DNA from: RPQJ01 sp963823535
GTDB taxonomy: Bacteria; Pseudomonadota; Gammaproteobacteria; Steroidobacterales; Steroidobacteraceae
Direction: 5' to 3'
DNA length: 64,000 nt
NCBI GenBank assembly: GCA_963823535.1
Contig: CAWGLZ010000003.1
Coordinates: 1-64,000 of the forward strand
Positions 54,928 to 64,000 of this stretch are shown one piece after another. Each line of letters starts with the position of its first letter. Positions within the stretch are counted from its first letter, which is position 1. A program made the translations under genes and the position numbers. Under the pieces are notes generated by a model, which saw nothing but the letters and a program-made list of their open reading frames with translations, had not been told where the DNA came from and did not search any database.

Positions 54928-55707
54928 ATGGCAGGGAACATTCACCCCACCGCCCTGATCGACCCGGGCGCCGAGCTCGGCGAAGGGGTCGCGGTCGGCG
55001 CGCACACGTTGATCGGGCCGGGTGTCGAGGTCGGCGCGAACACGTGGATCGGCGCCCATACGGTCATCGAGGGTCCCACGCGCATCGGCAGGGACAACCG
55101 CATCCTGCAGTTCGCCTCGGTCGGGTCCGCGCCGCAGGACAAGAAGTACAAGGGTGAGCCCACGCGCCTCGAGATCGGCGACCGCAACGTCATCCGGGAA
55201 TTCACCACGCTGAACCGCGGCACGACCAAGGACGAGGGTGTGACGCGTATCGGCAGCGACAACCTGTTCATGGCCTACGCCCACGTGGCCCACGACTGCC
55301 GGATCGGCGACCAGTGCGTGCTCGCCAACAACGCGACGCTCGGCGGGCACGTGTTCCTCGGCGACTGGGTGATCATGGGGGGCTTCTCGGGCATCCACCA
55401 GTTCTGCAAGGTCGGCGCGCATGCGTTCATCGCCAACAATGCTGCCGTTACGCGTGACGTGCCGCCGTACGTGATGGCGGTCGGGCAGCCGGCCTCGGCG
55501 CACAGCGTCAACGCGGAAGGCCTCAAGCGACGCGGCTTCACGCCCGAGCAGATCCGCAACCTCCGCAACGCCTTCCGGCTGCTGTATCGCTCCGGCCTCA
55601 AGCTCGCGGATGCCTCCGCGCAACTCGCAGCGCTCGCAGAGGAGCAGCCCGAGCTGCGCCCCGTCGTCGAGTTCCTGCCGCAGTCCACGCGCAGCATCGT
55701 GCGTTGA
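54928..55707 (+). CDS. lpxA: UDP-N-acetylglucosamine O-acyltransferase
   Basis: First enzyme of lipid A synthesis. The 259 residues consist of hexapeptide repeats (IHPTALIDPGAELGEGVAVG onward), with the catalytic His in AYAHVAHDC, and IHQFCKVGAHAFIANNAAVT, followed by the C-terminal helical domain. ATG 54928 has ACGGGAG 8 bp upstream. The TGA stop overlaps the TTG start of lpxB. The acyl-chain ruler residue (Gly173 in E. coli) lies near VTRDVPPYVMAVG but I did not fix it. Confidence 0.97.
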   Translation: MAGNIHPTALIDPGAELGEGVAVGAHTLIGPGVEVGANTWIGAHTVIEGPTRIGRDNRILQFASVGSAPQDKKYKGEPTRLEIGDRNVIREFTTLNRGTTKDEGVTRIGSDNLFMAYAHVAHDCRIGDQCVLANNATLGGHVFLGDWVIMGGFSGIHQFCKVGAHAFIANNAAVTRDVPPYVMAVGQPASAHSVNAEGLKRRGFTPEQIRNLRNAFRLLYRSGLKLADASAQLAALAEEQPELRPVVEFLPQSTRSIVR

Positions 55708-56897
55708 TCGACCGTCCCGAGCCTGCGCCACCCGCCGGGGCTGGCCCGGCCTTCGGCCTGGTCGCCGGCGAGGCCTCCGGCGACAACCTGGGCGGGCCGC
55801 TCATCCGGGCGCTGGCCGACAGGTTGCCCGGCGCGCGGTTTTACGGCGTGGCGGGGCCACGCATGACCGAGTCCGGCTGTGCTGAGTGGTACCCGGCCGA
55901 CGCGCTGGCCGTCATGGGGCTGGCGGAGATCCTGCGGCACCTGCCACGACTGCTGCGCCTGCGGCGGGAACTGCTCGCCCGGTTCGAGCGGGCGGCGCCG
56001 GACGCATTCATCGGCATCGACTCACCGGAGTTCAACCTGCGACTGGCCGCGGCACTCAAGCGGCGGGGCATTCCCACCGTGCAGTACGTGAGCCCGCAGG
56101 TGTGGGCCTGGCGGCAGGGGCGCGTACGAACCATCGGACAGGCGGTGGACCTCGTGCTCTGCGTCCTGCCGTTCGAGACCGCGTTCTACGAATCGCATGC
56201 CGTACGGGCCGTGTTCGTGGGTCATCCGCTCGCCGATCGCGTCCCGCTGCAGTCGGATGCGCTCGTTGCGCGTGCGGCATTGGGGTTGCCGGCCGTCGGG
56301 GAGGTGCTGGCGGTGCTGCCGGGCAGTCGTCGTGGCGAGGTGACGCGGCTCGGACCTCCCTTTGCGGGGACCCTGGCCTGGTTGCACGCCCGGCGCCCGG
56401 GCCTGCGATTCGTCGCTCCGATGGCCAATACCGCCGCTCGCGAAGCGTTCGAGCAGGCGCTGCGTGAACAGGCGCCGGGCGTGGAGGTCCGCCTCCTGGA
56501 CGGCCGTGCGCAGGAAGCGCTGGCGTCCAGCGACGCTGTGCTCGTCGCCTCCGGGACGGCGACCCTCGAGGCGACGCTGGTCAAGCGGCCGATGGTCGTC
56601 GCCTACCGCGTCGCGCCCCTCACGGGCTGGCTGCTGCGTGACCTCAAGCTCGTCAAGACCGAGTTCTTTTCCCAGCCGAACCTGCTGGCGGGCCGGCGCC
56701 TGGTCCCGGAGTACTTTCAGGAGCAGGTCCGGCCCGAGATACTGGGTCCGGCGGTGATCGAACAGCTCGAGCGCCCGGACCGGGCGACACTCGTCGCGGA
56801 ATTCGAGCGCATCCATGCCGGGTTGCGCCGCGATGCGAGTGAGCGAGCCGCCGAGGCTATCCTGGAACTGCTCGCCGAGCGGCGAGCCGCAAGATGA
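55704..56897 (+). CDS. lpxB: lipid A disaccharide synthase
   Basis: GT-B glycosyltransferase joining UDP-diacylglucosamine and lipid X. The 397 residues show LVAGEASGDNLGGPLI, GVAGPRMTESGC, the SPEFNLRLAAALKRRGI region, YVSPQVWAWRQGR, LAVLPGSRRGEV and the C-terminal SGTATLEATL. The start is TTG 55704, overlapping the lpxA stop (TTGA); no ATG or GTG fits the conserved N-terminus, and coupling would explain the poor start codon. Overlaps rnhB by 4 bp (ATGA). Confidence 0.96.
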   Translation: MIDRPEPAPPAGAGPAFGLVAGEASGDNLGGPLIRALADRLPGARFYGVAGPRMTESGCAEWYPADALAVMGLAEILRHLPRLLRLRRELLARFERAAPDAFIGIDSPEFNLRLAAALKRRGIPTVQYVSPQVWAWRQGRVRTIGQAVDLVLCVLPFETAFYESHAVRAVFVGHPLADRVPLQSDALVARAALGLPAVGEVLAVLPGSRRGEVTRLGPPFAGTLAWLHARRPGLRFVAPMANTAAREAFEQALREQAPGVEVRLLDGRAQEALASSDAVLVASGTATLEATLVKRPMVVAYRVAPLTGWLLRDLKLVKTEFFSQPNLLAGRRLVPEYFQEQVRPEILGPAVIEQLERPDRATLVAEFERIHAGLRRDASERAAEAILELLAERRAAR

Positions 56898-57520
56898 GGC
56901 GACGTTCGAGCGCCCAGGCAGCCTTCGACTGGCAGCGGCCCGGGCTGGTCGCAGGCGTGGACGAGGCCGGCAGGGGGCCGCTGGCGGGGCCGGTGGTGGC
57001 GGCCGCCGTGATTCTCGATGCCGGCCGGGCGATCGCGGGACTGGCGGATTCCAAGGTCCTGACACCGGCGCGGCGAGAGTCGCTGGCCATCGAGATCCGC
57101 GGCAGCTGCCACGCATGGGGTCTCGGCTGGGCGGATGCGGCCGAGATCGATACGCTCAACATCCTGCAGGCCACGTTCCTGGCGATGCGCCGTGCGCTGG
57201 CGGCGCTCGCCGTGCCGCCGTCCCACGTCATCGTCGACGGCGATCGCAGCCCGGACCTGCGCGGACTGTCCTTCGAATGCACGGCCGAGGCGGTCGTGAA
57301 GGGAGACGCCACCGTGCCGAGCGTCAGCGCCGCCTCGATCCTCGCCAAGACCGCTCGCGACGACTTCATGCGCAGACTTGAGGACCGCTATCCGGGCTAT
57401 GGATTCGCGCAGCACAAGGGATATGGGACGGCCGCCCATGTTGCGGCGCTGCGCCGCCTCGGACCGTCCCCGGTGCACCGCCGGAGCTTCGCCCCGGTAC
57501 AATCGCTGGATCCCCGCTGA
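56894..57520 (+). CDS. rnhB: ribonuclease HII
   Basis: Removes ribonucleotides and RNA from RNA-DNA hybrids. The 208 residues contain the acidic pair in VAGVDEAGRGPLAGPVVAAAV, DSKVL, the Asp in HVIVDGDRSP, KGDATVPSVSAASILAKTAR and YGFAQHKGYGTAAH. Length typical. Starts at ATG 56894 within the lpxB stop; dnaE begins 11 bp later. Confidence 0.97.
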   Translation: MRRRSSAQAAFDWQRPGLVAGVDEAGRGPLAGPVVAAAVILDAGRAIAGLADSKVLTPARRESLAIEIRGSCHAWGLGWADAAEIDTLNILQATFLAMRRALAALAVPPSHVIVDGDRSPDLRGLSFECTAEAVVKGDATVPSVSAASILAKTARDDFMRRLEDRYPGYGFAQHKGYGTAAHVAALRRLGPSPVHRRSFAPVQSLDPR

Positions 57521-57531
57521 GCCCGCGAACG

Positions 57532-60500
57532 ATGGCGCTTTTCGTCCACCTGCACCTGCACACGGAGTACTCGCTCGTCGACGGCGTCGTGCGCATCGGC
57601 AGCGAGCGCAAGGACGACGGGACGCTGGTCCGCGAGGGGCTCGTCGACGCCTGCGTCCGCATGGGCATGCCCGCGGTCGCGGTCACGGACCAGGGCAACC
57701 TGTTCTCGCTGGTGAAGTTCTACCGCGCCGCGCAATCGAAGGGCGTCAAGCCGCTGGTCGGCGTGGACGTGCTGGTCCGCGAGGAGGGCGAACGCGCCGA
57801 ACCGAGCCGGCTGGTGCTGCTGTGCCAGGACGGGCGCGGGTACCTGAACCTGACCCGTCTGGTCACCCGGTCCTACCTCGAGGGTCAGGGGCGACACGGC
57901 CCGACGCTGCAACGGGCCTGGCTCGATCGCGAGACGACCGCCGGCCTCGTCGCGCTGTCCGGGGCCCGCGAGGGCGACGTCGGGCGCGCGCTCGTCGCCG
58001 GGCGCGAGGAGGAGGCGGGCCAGGCACTCGAGTCGTGGCTGGCCCTGTTCGGCGACCGCTATTACCTGGAACTGCAGCGCACCGGTCGGCCCGGCGAGGA
58101 GGACTGCATCGCTGGCTCGCTGGCGCTGGCCGTGGCGCGAGGCGTGCCCGTGGTCGCGACGAACGACGTGCGCTTCGTGTCCCGGCAGGACTTCGAGTCC
58201 CACGAGGCGCGGGTCTGCATCCACGAGGGCACGCTGCTGGCCGACGCGGCCCGCCCGCGTCGGTACAGCGAGGACCAGTACCTTCGCTCCCCCGACGAGA
58301 TGGCAAAGCTCTTCGCCGACCTGCCGGAGGCGCTGGAAAACTCGGTGGAACTCGCCCGGCGTCTCAACCTCGAGGTTCGCCTCGGCAAGCCGTCGCTGCC
58401 CGCCTATCCGGTGCCACGGGGGCTCACGATCGAGGATCATCTGCGCGCCGAGGCGCAGGCCGGGCTCGAGGCGCGGCTTGCCTCGCTGGCGGGCGGTCCC
58501 GGTGCGCCGACCGACCGGGCGCCGTACGACGAGCGTCTCGACGCGGAACTCGGCGTGATCTGCCAGATGGGGTTTGCGGGCTACTTCCTGATCGTCGCCG
58601 ACTTCATCCGCTGGGCCCGCGAGAACGGCGTACCGGTCGGGCCGGGCCGCGGGTCAGGGGCGGGCTCGCTCGTGGCGTACTCGCTCGGCATCACGGACCT
58701 CGACCCGTTGCGCTACGACCTGCTGTTCGAGCGGTTCCTGAATCCCGAGCGCGTCTCGATGCCCGACTTCGACGTGGACTTCTGCATGGAGGGGCGCGAC
58801 CGGGTCATCGAGTACGTCGCGGACCGCTACGGTCGCGACCGGGTTTCGCAGATCATCACCTACGGCACGATGGCGGCGAAGGCCGTCGTGCGCGACGTCG
58901 CGCGCGTACTCGGCCAGAGCTACGGCCTCGCCGACAGCATCGCGAAGCTCATCCCGTTCGAACTCGGCATCACGCTCGACGACGCGCTCGAGAAGGAGGA
59001 GGAACTCCGCCGGCGCTACGGCGCCGAGGACGAGGTGCGCGAGGTGATCGACCTCGCCCGTTCGCTCGAGGGGCTGGTGCGCAACGCCGGCACCCATGCG
59101 GGCGGCGTGGTGATCGCGCCCTCGCTGCTCACGGACTTCGCGCCGCTCTATTGCGAAGAGGGTGGCGGCAGCGTCGTCACGCAGTTCGACAAGGACGACG
59201 TCGAGGCCGCGGGGCTGGTCAAGTTCGACTTCCTGGGGCTGCGTACGCTCACGATCATCGACTGGGCGGTCCGCACCATCAATGCGGGACGCGCCAGCCG
59301 CGGCGAGCCACCGCTCGACCTGGCCGCGATGCCGATGGATGACGCGGAGACCTATGCGCTCCTCAAGCGCTGCGAGACCACCGCCGTCTTCCAGCTCGAG
59401 TCGCGCGGCATGAAGGACCTCATTCGGCGCCTGCAGCCCGACTGCTTCGAGGACATCATCGCGCTGGTGGCGCTGTTCCGGCCGGGCCCGCTGCAGTCCG
59501 GGATGGTCGAGGATTTCATCAGCCGCAAGCATGGCCGGTCGAGTGGTCCGATCGACTACCTGCACCCGGAGTTGAAGCCGGTCCTGTTCCCGACCTATGG
59601 CGTGATCCTGTACCAGGAGCAGGTCATGCAGATTGCTCAGGTGCTGGCGGGATACACGCTGGGTGGTGCCGACCTGCTGCGGCGCGCGATGGGCAAGAAG
59701 AAGCCCGAGGAGATGGCGAAGCAGCGCTCGGTGTTCGTCGACGGGGCGGTCGCCCGCGGCGTGCCGGAGGCGACAGCGGCGCACATCTTCGACCTGATGG
59801 AGAAGTTCGCCGGCTACGGGTTCAACAAGTCGCATTCCGCCGCCTACGCGGTGCTGTCCTACCAGACCGCCTGGCTCAAGACGCATTACCCGGCGTCGTT
59901 CATGTCGGCGGTCCTGTCGTCCGACATGGACAAGACCGACAAGGTCGTGACCCTGATCGACGAATGCAACCGCATGGGCCTGGCGGTCGAGCCGCCCGAC
60001 GTGAACGAGTCGCAGTTCATGTTCACGGTGTCGGGCACGAATTCGATTCGCTACGGCCTCGGCGCCATCAAGGGCGTCGGCCAGGCGGCGGTGGAGAGCA
60101 TGCTCGCCGAGCGCGAGTCGCAGGGGCGTTTCCGCGACCTGCGCGACCTGTGCCGGCGCCTCGACCCCAACCGGGTCAACCGGCGGGTGCTCGAGGCACT
60201 GATCCGCGCCGGTGCGCTCGATTCCCTGGGCGCGAACCGGGCCACCTGCATGCACCAGCTTCCGGGCGCGATGCAGGCGGCGGAGCAGCAGTCACGGGCG
60301 CAGGCGGCGGGCCAGGACGACCTGTTCGGGCTCGCGGAACCGGCAGCGCCGGCACCCGGGGCGGAGGCGGCGGAACTGCGCGAGAGTCTGCCGGAGTGGA
60401 GCGAGGCCGTCCGCCTCGCCGGCGAGCGCGAGACGCTCGGACTGTATCTGACGGGCCATCCGATCACCGAGTACGAGCGCGAGCTGCGTCCGATCGTGAG

Positions 60501-61086
60501 CGGCCGGATCGCGGACGTCGGGGGTGCCCGGCCCGTCGGCTCGAGCGAGGGCGGCTGGCGCGGCCCGGGCAAGGCCGTCACGGTGGCCGGCCTCGTGCTC
60601 GAGATCCGCAAGCGCGGCAATCGAACGAGCTTCGTGCTCGACGATCGCAGCGGCCGCATCGAGGTGACCCTGTTCGACGAGCTCTACCAGCAGTGTCGTG
60701 CGCTGATCGCACGCGACGCGATCCTGGTGGTCGAGGGCAACCTTCGTTTCGACGACTTCGTCGACGACTGGCGGGTGGCGGCCAGACGCATCATCGACAT
60801 CGGACAGGCGCGCGAGCAGTATGCACGGCGGCTCGTGCTGCGCTGGCCGCCGGCGACGAACGGGGATGGCCGCCGGCTCGTCGCCGCTCTCGAGGACGCG
60901 CTGCGGCCGAGCCGCGGCGGACGTTGCGCGGTCGCGATCCGTTATTGCGGTGCCGCCGCCAGCGCCAACGTGCTGCTCGGTGAGGACTGGCGGGTGCGTC
61001 CGTCCCAGGACCTGATCGAGCGACTCGGGGAGTTGGTCGGGCGGGACGGCGTCGAACTCGTGTACGCGGCGATCGTGGACGCGTAG
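57532..61086 (+). CDS. dnaE: DNA polymerase III alpha subunit
   Basis: Replicative polymerase, 1184 residues (E. coli 1160). PHP domain starts at VHLHLHTEYSLVDG; the palm has GPGRGSGAGSLVAYSLGITD and the catalytic Asp pair in MPDFDVDFC with a third in the KFDFLGLRTL stretch; fingers YGFNKSHSAAYAVLSYQTA; tandem HhH, OB fold (VTVAGLVLEIRKRGNRTSFV) and the C-terminal tau-binding region. The clamp-binding motif is represented by QDDLFGL near residue 925, matching the internal beta-binding site. ATG 57532. A sodium transporter gene, rather than accA, comes next. Confidence 0.97.
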   Translation: MALFVHLHLHTEYSLVDGVVRIGSERKDDGTLVREGLVDACVRMGMPAVAVTDQGNLFSLVKFYRAAQSKGVKPLVGVDVLVREEGERAEPSRLVLLCQDGRGYLNLTRLVTRSYLEGQGRHGPTLQRAWLDRETTAGLVALSGAREGDVGRALVAGREEEAGQALESWLALFGDRYYLELQRTGRPGEEDCIAGSLALAVARGVPVVATNDVRFVSRQDFESHEARVCIHEGTLLADAARPRRYSEDQYLRSPDEMAKLFADLPEALENSVELARRLNLEVRLGKPSLPAYPVPRGLTIEDHLRAEAQAGLEARLASLAGGPGAPTDRAPYDERLDAELGVICQMGFAGYFLIVADFIRWARENGVPVGPGRGSGAGSLVAYSLGITDLDPLRYDLLFERFLNPERVSMPDFDVDFCMEGRDRVIEYVADRYGRDRVSQIITYGTMAAKAVVRDVARVLGQSYGLADSIAKLIPFELGITLDDALEKEEELRRRYGAEDEVREVIDLARSLEGLVRNAGTHAGGVVIAPSLLTDFAPLYCEEGGGSVVTQFDKDDVEAAGLVKFDFLGLRTLTIIDWAVRTINAGRASRGEPPLDLAAMPMDDAETYALLKRCETTAVFQLESRGMKDLIRRLQPDCFEDIIALVALFRPGPLQSGMVEDFISRKHGRSSGPIDYLHPELKPVLFPTYGVILYQEQVMQIAQVLAGYTLGGADLLRRAMGKKKPEEMAKQRSVFVDGAVARGVPEATAAHIFDLMEKFAGYGFNKSHSAAYAVLSYQTAWLKTHYPASFMSAVLSSDMDKTDKVVTLIDECNRMGLAVEPPDVNESQFMFTVSGTNSIRYGLGAIKGVGQAAVESMLAERESQGRFRDLRDLCRRLDPNRVNRRVLEALIRAGALDSLGANRATCMHQLPGAMQAAEQQSRAQAAGQDDLFGLAEPAAPAPGAEAAELRESLPEWSEAVRLAGERETLGLYLTGHPITEYERELRPIVSGRIADVGGARPVGSSEGGWRGPGKAVTVAGLVLEIRKRGNRTSFVLDDRSGRIEVTLFDELYQQCRALIARDAILVVEGNLRFDDFVDDWRVAARRIIDIGQAREQYARRLVLRWPPATNGDGRRLVAALEDALRPSRGGRCAVAIRYCGAAASANVLLGEDWRVRPSQDLIERLGELVGRDGVELVYAAIVDA

Positions 61087-61144
61087 CCTTCGCGGGATGC
61101 ACGCCTGAACTGACGCAGACAGCAACGAGAAGACGGGGGAAGGC

Positions 61145-62494
61145 ATGACGGTATCTTCGGGTTCGCGCGAGGCATTCGGTACGCGGGCGGGATTCATTCT
61201 CGCGGCCGCCGGCAGCGCGGTCGGCCTCGGCAACATGTGGCGCTTCTCCTACCAGGCGTCCGAGGGCGGCGGGGCGGCCTTCGTCCTGCTCTACGTCCTC
61301 ATGACGATCCTGCTCGGCATTCCCCTGATGCTCGCCGAGTTCGGCATCGGGCGCCGCGGACAGCAGGCACCCATCGGCAGCCTGCGTACGCTCGGGGGTG
61401 TGGCCTGGGGTCGCGTGGGCTACGTCTTCGTCGCGGCGGGCCTGCTGATCCTCGCCTACTACTCGGTGATCGCCGGCTGGACGGTGCGCTACGCCGTCGA
61501 GGTCGTGCTTCACGGCTTCTACCGGTCTGCCAGCGATCATTTCGCCGAGGTGTCGGCCGGCGGCGACGCCGTCGCCTACCACCTCGGCTTCATGCTGCTC
61601 ACCGTGCTGATCGTGGTGGGCGGCGTGAAGGGCGGCATCGAGCGGGCCTCGCTCATCCTGATGCCCATGCTCTTCCTGATCGTCGTCGGCCTCGCGGCCT
61701 GGGCCACCACGCTCGATGGCGCGGCCACCGGCTACGCCGTGTACCTCATGCCGGACATGGACGAACTGATGAATCCCGTGGTCTGGCGCGCAGCGGCCGC
61801 GCAGGCGTTCTTCTCGCTGAGCCTCGGCATGGGCGCGATGCTGACCTTCGCGTCCTACCTGAGTCGCGACCAGAACATGCCCGAGTCCGCCTTCGTGGTC
61901 GCATTCACGGACTTCGGCGTCGCCTTCATCGCCGGCCTCGTGGTCTTCCCGGTCATCTACTCACTCGGCCTGCAGAGTGCGGTCGGCGCGAGCACCGTGG
62001 GTGCACTGTTCATCGCTCTGCCGGGCGCCTTCGAGGCGATGGGCGGGCCGGGCCGCATCGTCGGGACGTTCTTCTTCGTCGCCCTCGCGGTTGGCGCGCT
62101 CACCTCGGCGATCTCGCTGCTCGAGGTCGTGACCGCATCGGTCATGGACGAGTTCAAGCTGCCGCGCCGTTCGGCCGCGATCGCCACCGGCGCCGTGATC
62201 GCGGCGCTCGGCGTGCTGCCGGCGCTGAGCACCGACGCGCTGGGCCTGATGGACAAGATCGCCGGCGAGCTGCTGCTGGTGGCAGGGGCGCTGGCCACGG
62301 CGGTGCTGGCCGGCTGGAAGGCCCGTCGGGAAGTCGAGGACGAACTGACGCTGGGGGCGTCGTCGTTCTGGGCGAGGCAGGTACCGCGAATTCTTGGGGT
62401 CCTCCGATTCGTGGTGCCCCCCATCGTGGCGATCGTGCTGTACTTTTCCCTGCGGGAGACGGTCGACGCCGTCCGGGGCTTCATGGGCGGCTGA
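61145..62494 (+). CDS. neurotransmitter:sodium symporter (NSS/SNF) family transporter
   Basis: A 449-residue LeuT-fold transporter. Helix 1 carries the sodium and substrate motif AAAGSAVGLGNMWRFSYQA; helix 6-7 has AQAFFSLSLGMGAMLTFASY and helix 8 the ALAVGALTSAISLLEVV stretch with the conserved Thr-Ser, both Na+ ligands. About eleven to twelve helices are seen. Prokaryotic members move amino acids such as tryptophan, tyrosine or leucine, or indole-like compounds; the substrate cannot be told here. ATG 61145 has GGGGGAAGG upstream. It sits between dnaE and accA, usually adjacent genes, so it is probably an insertion. Confidence 0.93.
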   Translation: MTVSSGSREAFGTRAGFILAAAGSAVGLGNMWRFSYQASEGGGAAFVLLYVLMTILLGIPLMLAEFGIGRRGQQAPIGSLRTLGGVAWGRVGYVFVAAGLLILAYYSVIAGWTVRYAVEVVLHGFYRSASDHFAEVSAGGDAVAYHLGFMLLTVLIVVGGVKGGIERASLILMPMLFLIVVGLAAWATTLDGAATGYAVYLMPDMDELMNPVVWRAAAAQAFFSLSLGMGAMLTFASYLSRDQNMPESAFVVAFTDFGVAFIAGLVVFPVIYSLGLQSAVGASTVGALFIALPGAFEAMGGPGRIVGTFFFVALAVGALTSAISLLEVVTASVMDEFKLPRRSAAIATGAVIAALGVLPALSTDALGLMDKIAGELLLVAGALATAVLAGWKARREVEDELTLGASSFWARQVPRILGVLRFVVPPIVAIVLYFSLRETVDAVRGFMGG

Positions 62495-62550
62495 GGACGC
62501 CGCCGGGCCGAATTTGCGCCCGCAGGCCCCGTGCGGCATCCTGCCCGCCC

Positions 62551-63510
62551 ATGCCATTGAGCTTCCTGGAATTCGAGCAGCCGATCGCCGAGCTCGAGGC
62601 GAAGATCGACGAACTCAGGTTCGTTTCGTCCGACGACGAGGTCAACGTCGGCGAGGAAATCGCCCGCCTCCGGGCGAAGAGCCGCGCGCTCACGACGAGC
62701 ATCTTCGCCAACCTCACGCCCTGGCAGGTAGCGCAGCTCGCACGGCATCCGCAGCGTCCCTACACGCTCGACTACGCTGCGGTGGTGTTCGATGAGTTCC
62801 AGGAACTGCACGGTGACCGGATGTACGCGGACGACCACGCCATCGTCGGTGGCCTCGGGCGACTCGACGGCCGGCCGGTCATGCTCATCGGGCATCAGAA
62901 GGGCCGCGACACCAAGGAGCGGGTGCGGCGCAATTACGGCATGCCGAAGCCCGAGGGATATCGGAAGGCGCTGCGACTGATGAAGATGGCGGAGCGTTTC
63001 CGCATCCCGCTCGTCACGCTCATCGATACGCCTGGGGCCTATCCAGGACTGGGCTCCGAGGAGCGCAACCAGAGCGAGGCTATCGCCCGCAACCTGTTCG
63101 AGATGTCCATGCTCAGGATCCCCGTCATTACCGCCGTGATCGGCGAGGGTGGGTCGGGCGGTGCGCTGGCGATCGGCGTCTGCGATCGCCTCATCATGCT
63201 CGAGTACGGGGTGTACTCGGTGATCTCCCCGGAAGGCTGCGCGTCCATTCTCTGGAAGAGCGCGGACAAGAAGGAGCTGGCTGCCGAGGCGATGGGGATC
63301 ACGGCGGACCGGCTCCAGAACCTGGGCCTCGTCGACGAGGTCGTCAAGGAGCCGCTCGGCGGTGCTCATCGCGATCCTCATGCGATGGCAGAGGATCTCA
63401 AGGCTGCGATCCTGCGGCATCTGCGCGACGTCGAGCAGTGGCCCGAGGACCAGTTGCTCGAGCGACGCTATGCGCGGCTGCGCGGACAGGGCGTCTACCG
63501 CGCCATGTGA
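62551..63510 (+). CDS. accA: acetyl-CoA carboxylase carboxyltransferase alpha subunit
   Basis: AccA joins AccD to transfer CO2 from carboxybiotin to acetyl-CoA, the first step of fatty acid synthesis. The 319 residues match E. coli in length and sequence: the coiled start LEFEQPIAELEAKIDELR, HPQRPYTLDY, LHGDRMYADDHAIVGGLGRL, GHQKGRDTKERVRRNYGMP, LIDTPGAYPGLGSEERNQSE and GEGGSGGALAIGVCDR. ATG 62551. tilS follows after 7 bp. Confidence 0.97.
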   Translation: MPLSFLEFEQPIAELEAKIDELRFVSSDDEVNVGEEIARLRAKSRALTTSIFANLTPWQVAQLARHPQRPYTLDYAAVVFDEFQELHGDRMYADDHAIVGGLGRLDGRPVMLIGHQKGRDTKERVRRNYGMPKPEGYRKALRLMKMAERFRIPLVTLIDTPGAYPGLGSEERNQSEAIARNLFEMSMLRIPVITAVIGEGGSGGALAIGVCDRLIMLEYGVYSVISPEGCASILWKSADKKELAAEAMGITADRLQNLGLVDEVVKEPLGGAHRDPHAMAEDLKAAILRHLRDVEQWPEDQLLERRYARLRGQGVYRAM

Positions 63511-63517
63511 GGCGGCC

Positions 63518-64000
63518 GTGAGCTTCACGCCGGAGGGACTGCGCGCGGTGCTCGAGCGTACGCTGCAGGGTGTCGCGTGGCCGCCCGAAGGCTACTGCGT
63601 GGCGCTGAGCGGCGGGCTCGATTCCACGGTCCTGCTCGCCGCACTGGCGGGCCTGCGGGACTCCGGCTCTCCGGGCGGGTTGCGCGCCATTCACGTCGAT
63701 CACGGCCTGCACCCCGACTCGACCCGATGGTCGGAGAGCTGCGCGCGACTCGCGGCGCGACTGCGCGTCGAATGCAACATCGTGCGCGTCGACGCGGGCG
63801 CGGAGCCTGGCGAGAGCCCGGAGGCGGCGGCCCGCATGGCACGGTACCGGGCACTGGCCGAGCGCCTGCGGGCAGGGGAGGTCCTGCTCACTGCCCACCA
63901 CGGCGACGACCAGCTCGAGGGTGTGCTGCTGCAGTGGCTCCGTGGCGGCGGGCTGCGTGCGATCGCCGGCATGCGACCGCTGTCCGCATTCGCCGCCGGC
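63518..64000 (+). CDS. tilS: tRNA(Ile)-lysidine synthase (3' end beyond the window)
   Basis: TilS adds lysine to C34 of tRNA-Ile(CAU). 161 residues are seen: the PP-loop ATPase motif VALSGGLDSTVLLAAL (Ser31 first), AIHVDHGLHPDS, and TAHHGDDQLEGVLLQWLRGG, where most relatives have AHHxDDQxET. The start, GTG 63518, lies 7 bp after accA and gives the usual spacing to the PP-loop. The C-terminal tRNA-binding domains lie outside the window. Confidence 0.93.
   Translation, partial: MSFTPEGLRAVLERTLQGVAWPPEGYCVALSGGLDSTVLLAALAGLRDSGSPGGLRAIHVDHGLHPDSTRWSESCARLAARLRVECNIVRVDAGAEPGESPEAAARMARYRALAERLRAGEVLLTAHHGDDQLEGVLLQWLRGGGLRAIAGMRPLSAFAAG

Noticed and set aside
48746..57503. TACAAT elements inside dxr (about 48746) and near the end of rnhB (57498-57503) as internal promoters
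   Set aside because: Neither has a fitting -35, and both lie in coding sequence; the resemblance is probably chance.

Overview
This 64 kb window is high-GC (about two-thirds G+C by eye), gene-dense chromosomal DNA from a Gram-negative proteobacterium, most likely a gammaproteobacterium of the Xanthomonadales/Chromatiales/Steroidobacterales type. The basis is gene content and order: map divergent from rpsB with glnD-dapC-dapD behind it; rpsB-tsf-pyrH-frr-uppS-cdsA-dxr-rseP-bamA-skp-lpxD-fabZ-lpxA-lpxB-rnhB-dnaE-accA-tilS; a GlrK-QseG-GlrR set; SrkA; YoaA next to TsaB. A phasin, a PEP-CTERM protein and GTP-type PEP carboxykinase fit an environmental lineage. The placement is inference; no rRNA or tRNA gene was seen, and no CRISPR array or insertion sequence.

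Layout. 1-3.8 kb: an exported/surface cluster (end of a vWA-like protein, galE, a zinc-metalloprotease lipoprotein, a small lipoprotein), three of whose four genes carry a one-base frameshift. 3.9-14.4 kb: typA; a purU gene coupled to a large PAS/GAF/GGDEF/EAL protein; an N-formylglutamate amidohydrolase-like gene overlapping a GCS2-type carboxylate-amine ligase; dusA; a class III cyclase fused to FHA. 14.5-19.8 kb, minus strand: glrK (frameshifted)-qseG-like-glrR, then pckG. 19.8-25.2 kb: a PEP-CTERM gene behind an excellent sigma-54 promoter, srkA, a phasin with a histone-like tail and a clear sigma-70 promoter, a small exported DUF11-like protein, and yoaA. 25.3-37.0 kb: tsaB followed by a phosphate region (phoB-phoR, porin, phoU, dsbB; convergent dapE; pstS-pstC-pstA-pstB-phoU) with recognisable Pho boxes. 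37.1-42.8 kb, minus strand: map, glnD, dapC, dapD. 42.8-64 kb, plus strand: translation, isoprenoid, outer-membrane and lipid A genes through dnaE, a sodium-dependent transporter, accA and the start of tilS.

How it works together. PhoR/PhoB should sense phosphate limitation and act at 11-bp-repeat boxes in front of the porin and pstS (weaker candidates before phoB and the first phoU), giving an outer-membrane entry route, a periplasmic binding protein, an ABC transporter and two different PhoU brakes. The long plus-strand cluster supplies ribosome parts, undecaprenyl-PP and phospholipid precursors, the beta-barrel assembly machine and the lipid A enzymes, with many 4-8 bp stop/start overlaps indicating coupled translation. 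The points most worth checking are the PEP-CTERM gene with its sigma-54 promoter and inverted-repeat upstream site, a GlrR lacking the sigma-54 contact loop, the ligase/amidohydrolase pair, the metalloprotease/lipoprotein pair, and the four +1-type frameshifts, which may be sequence errors rather than dead genes.
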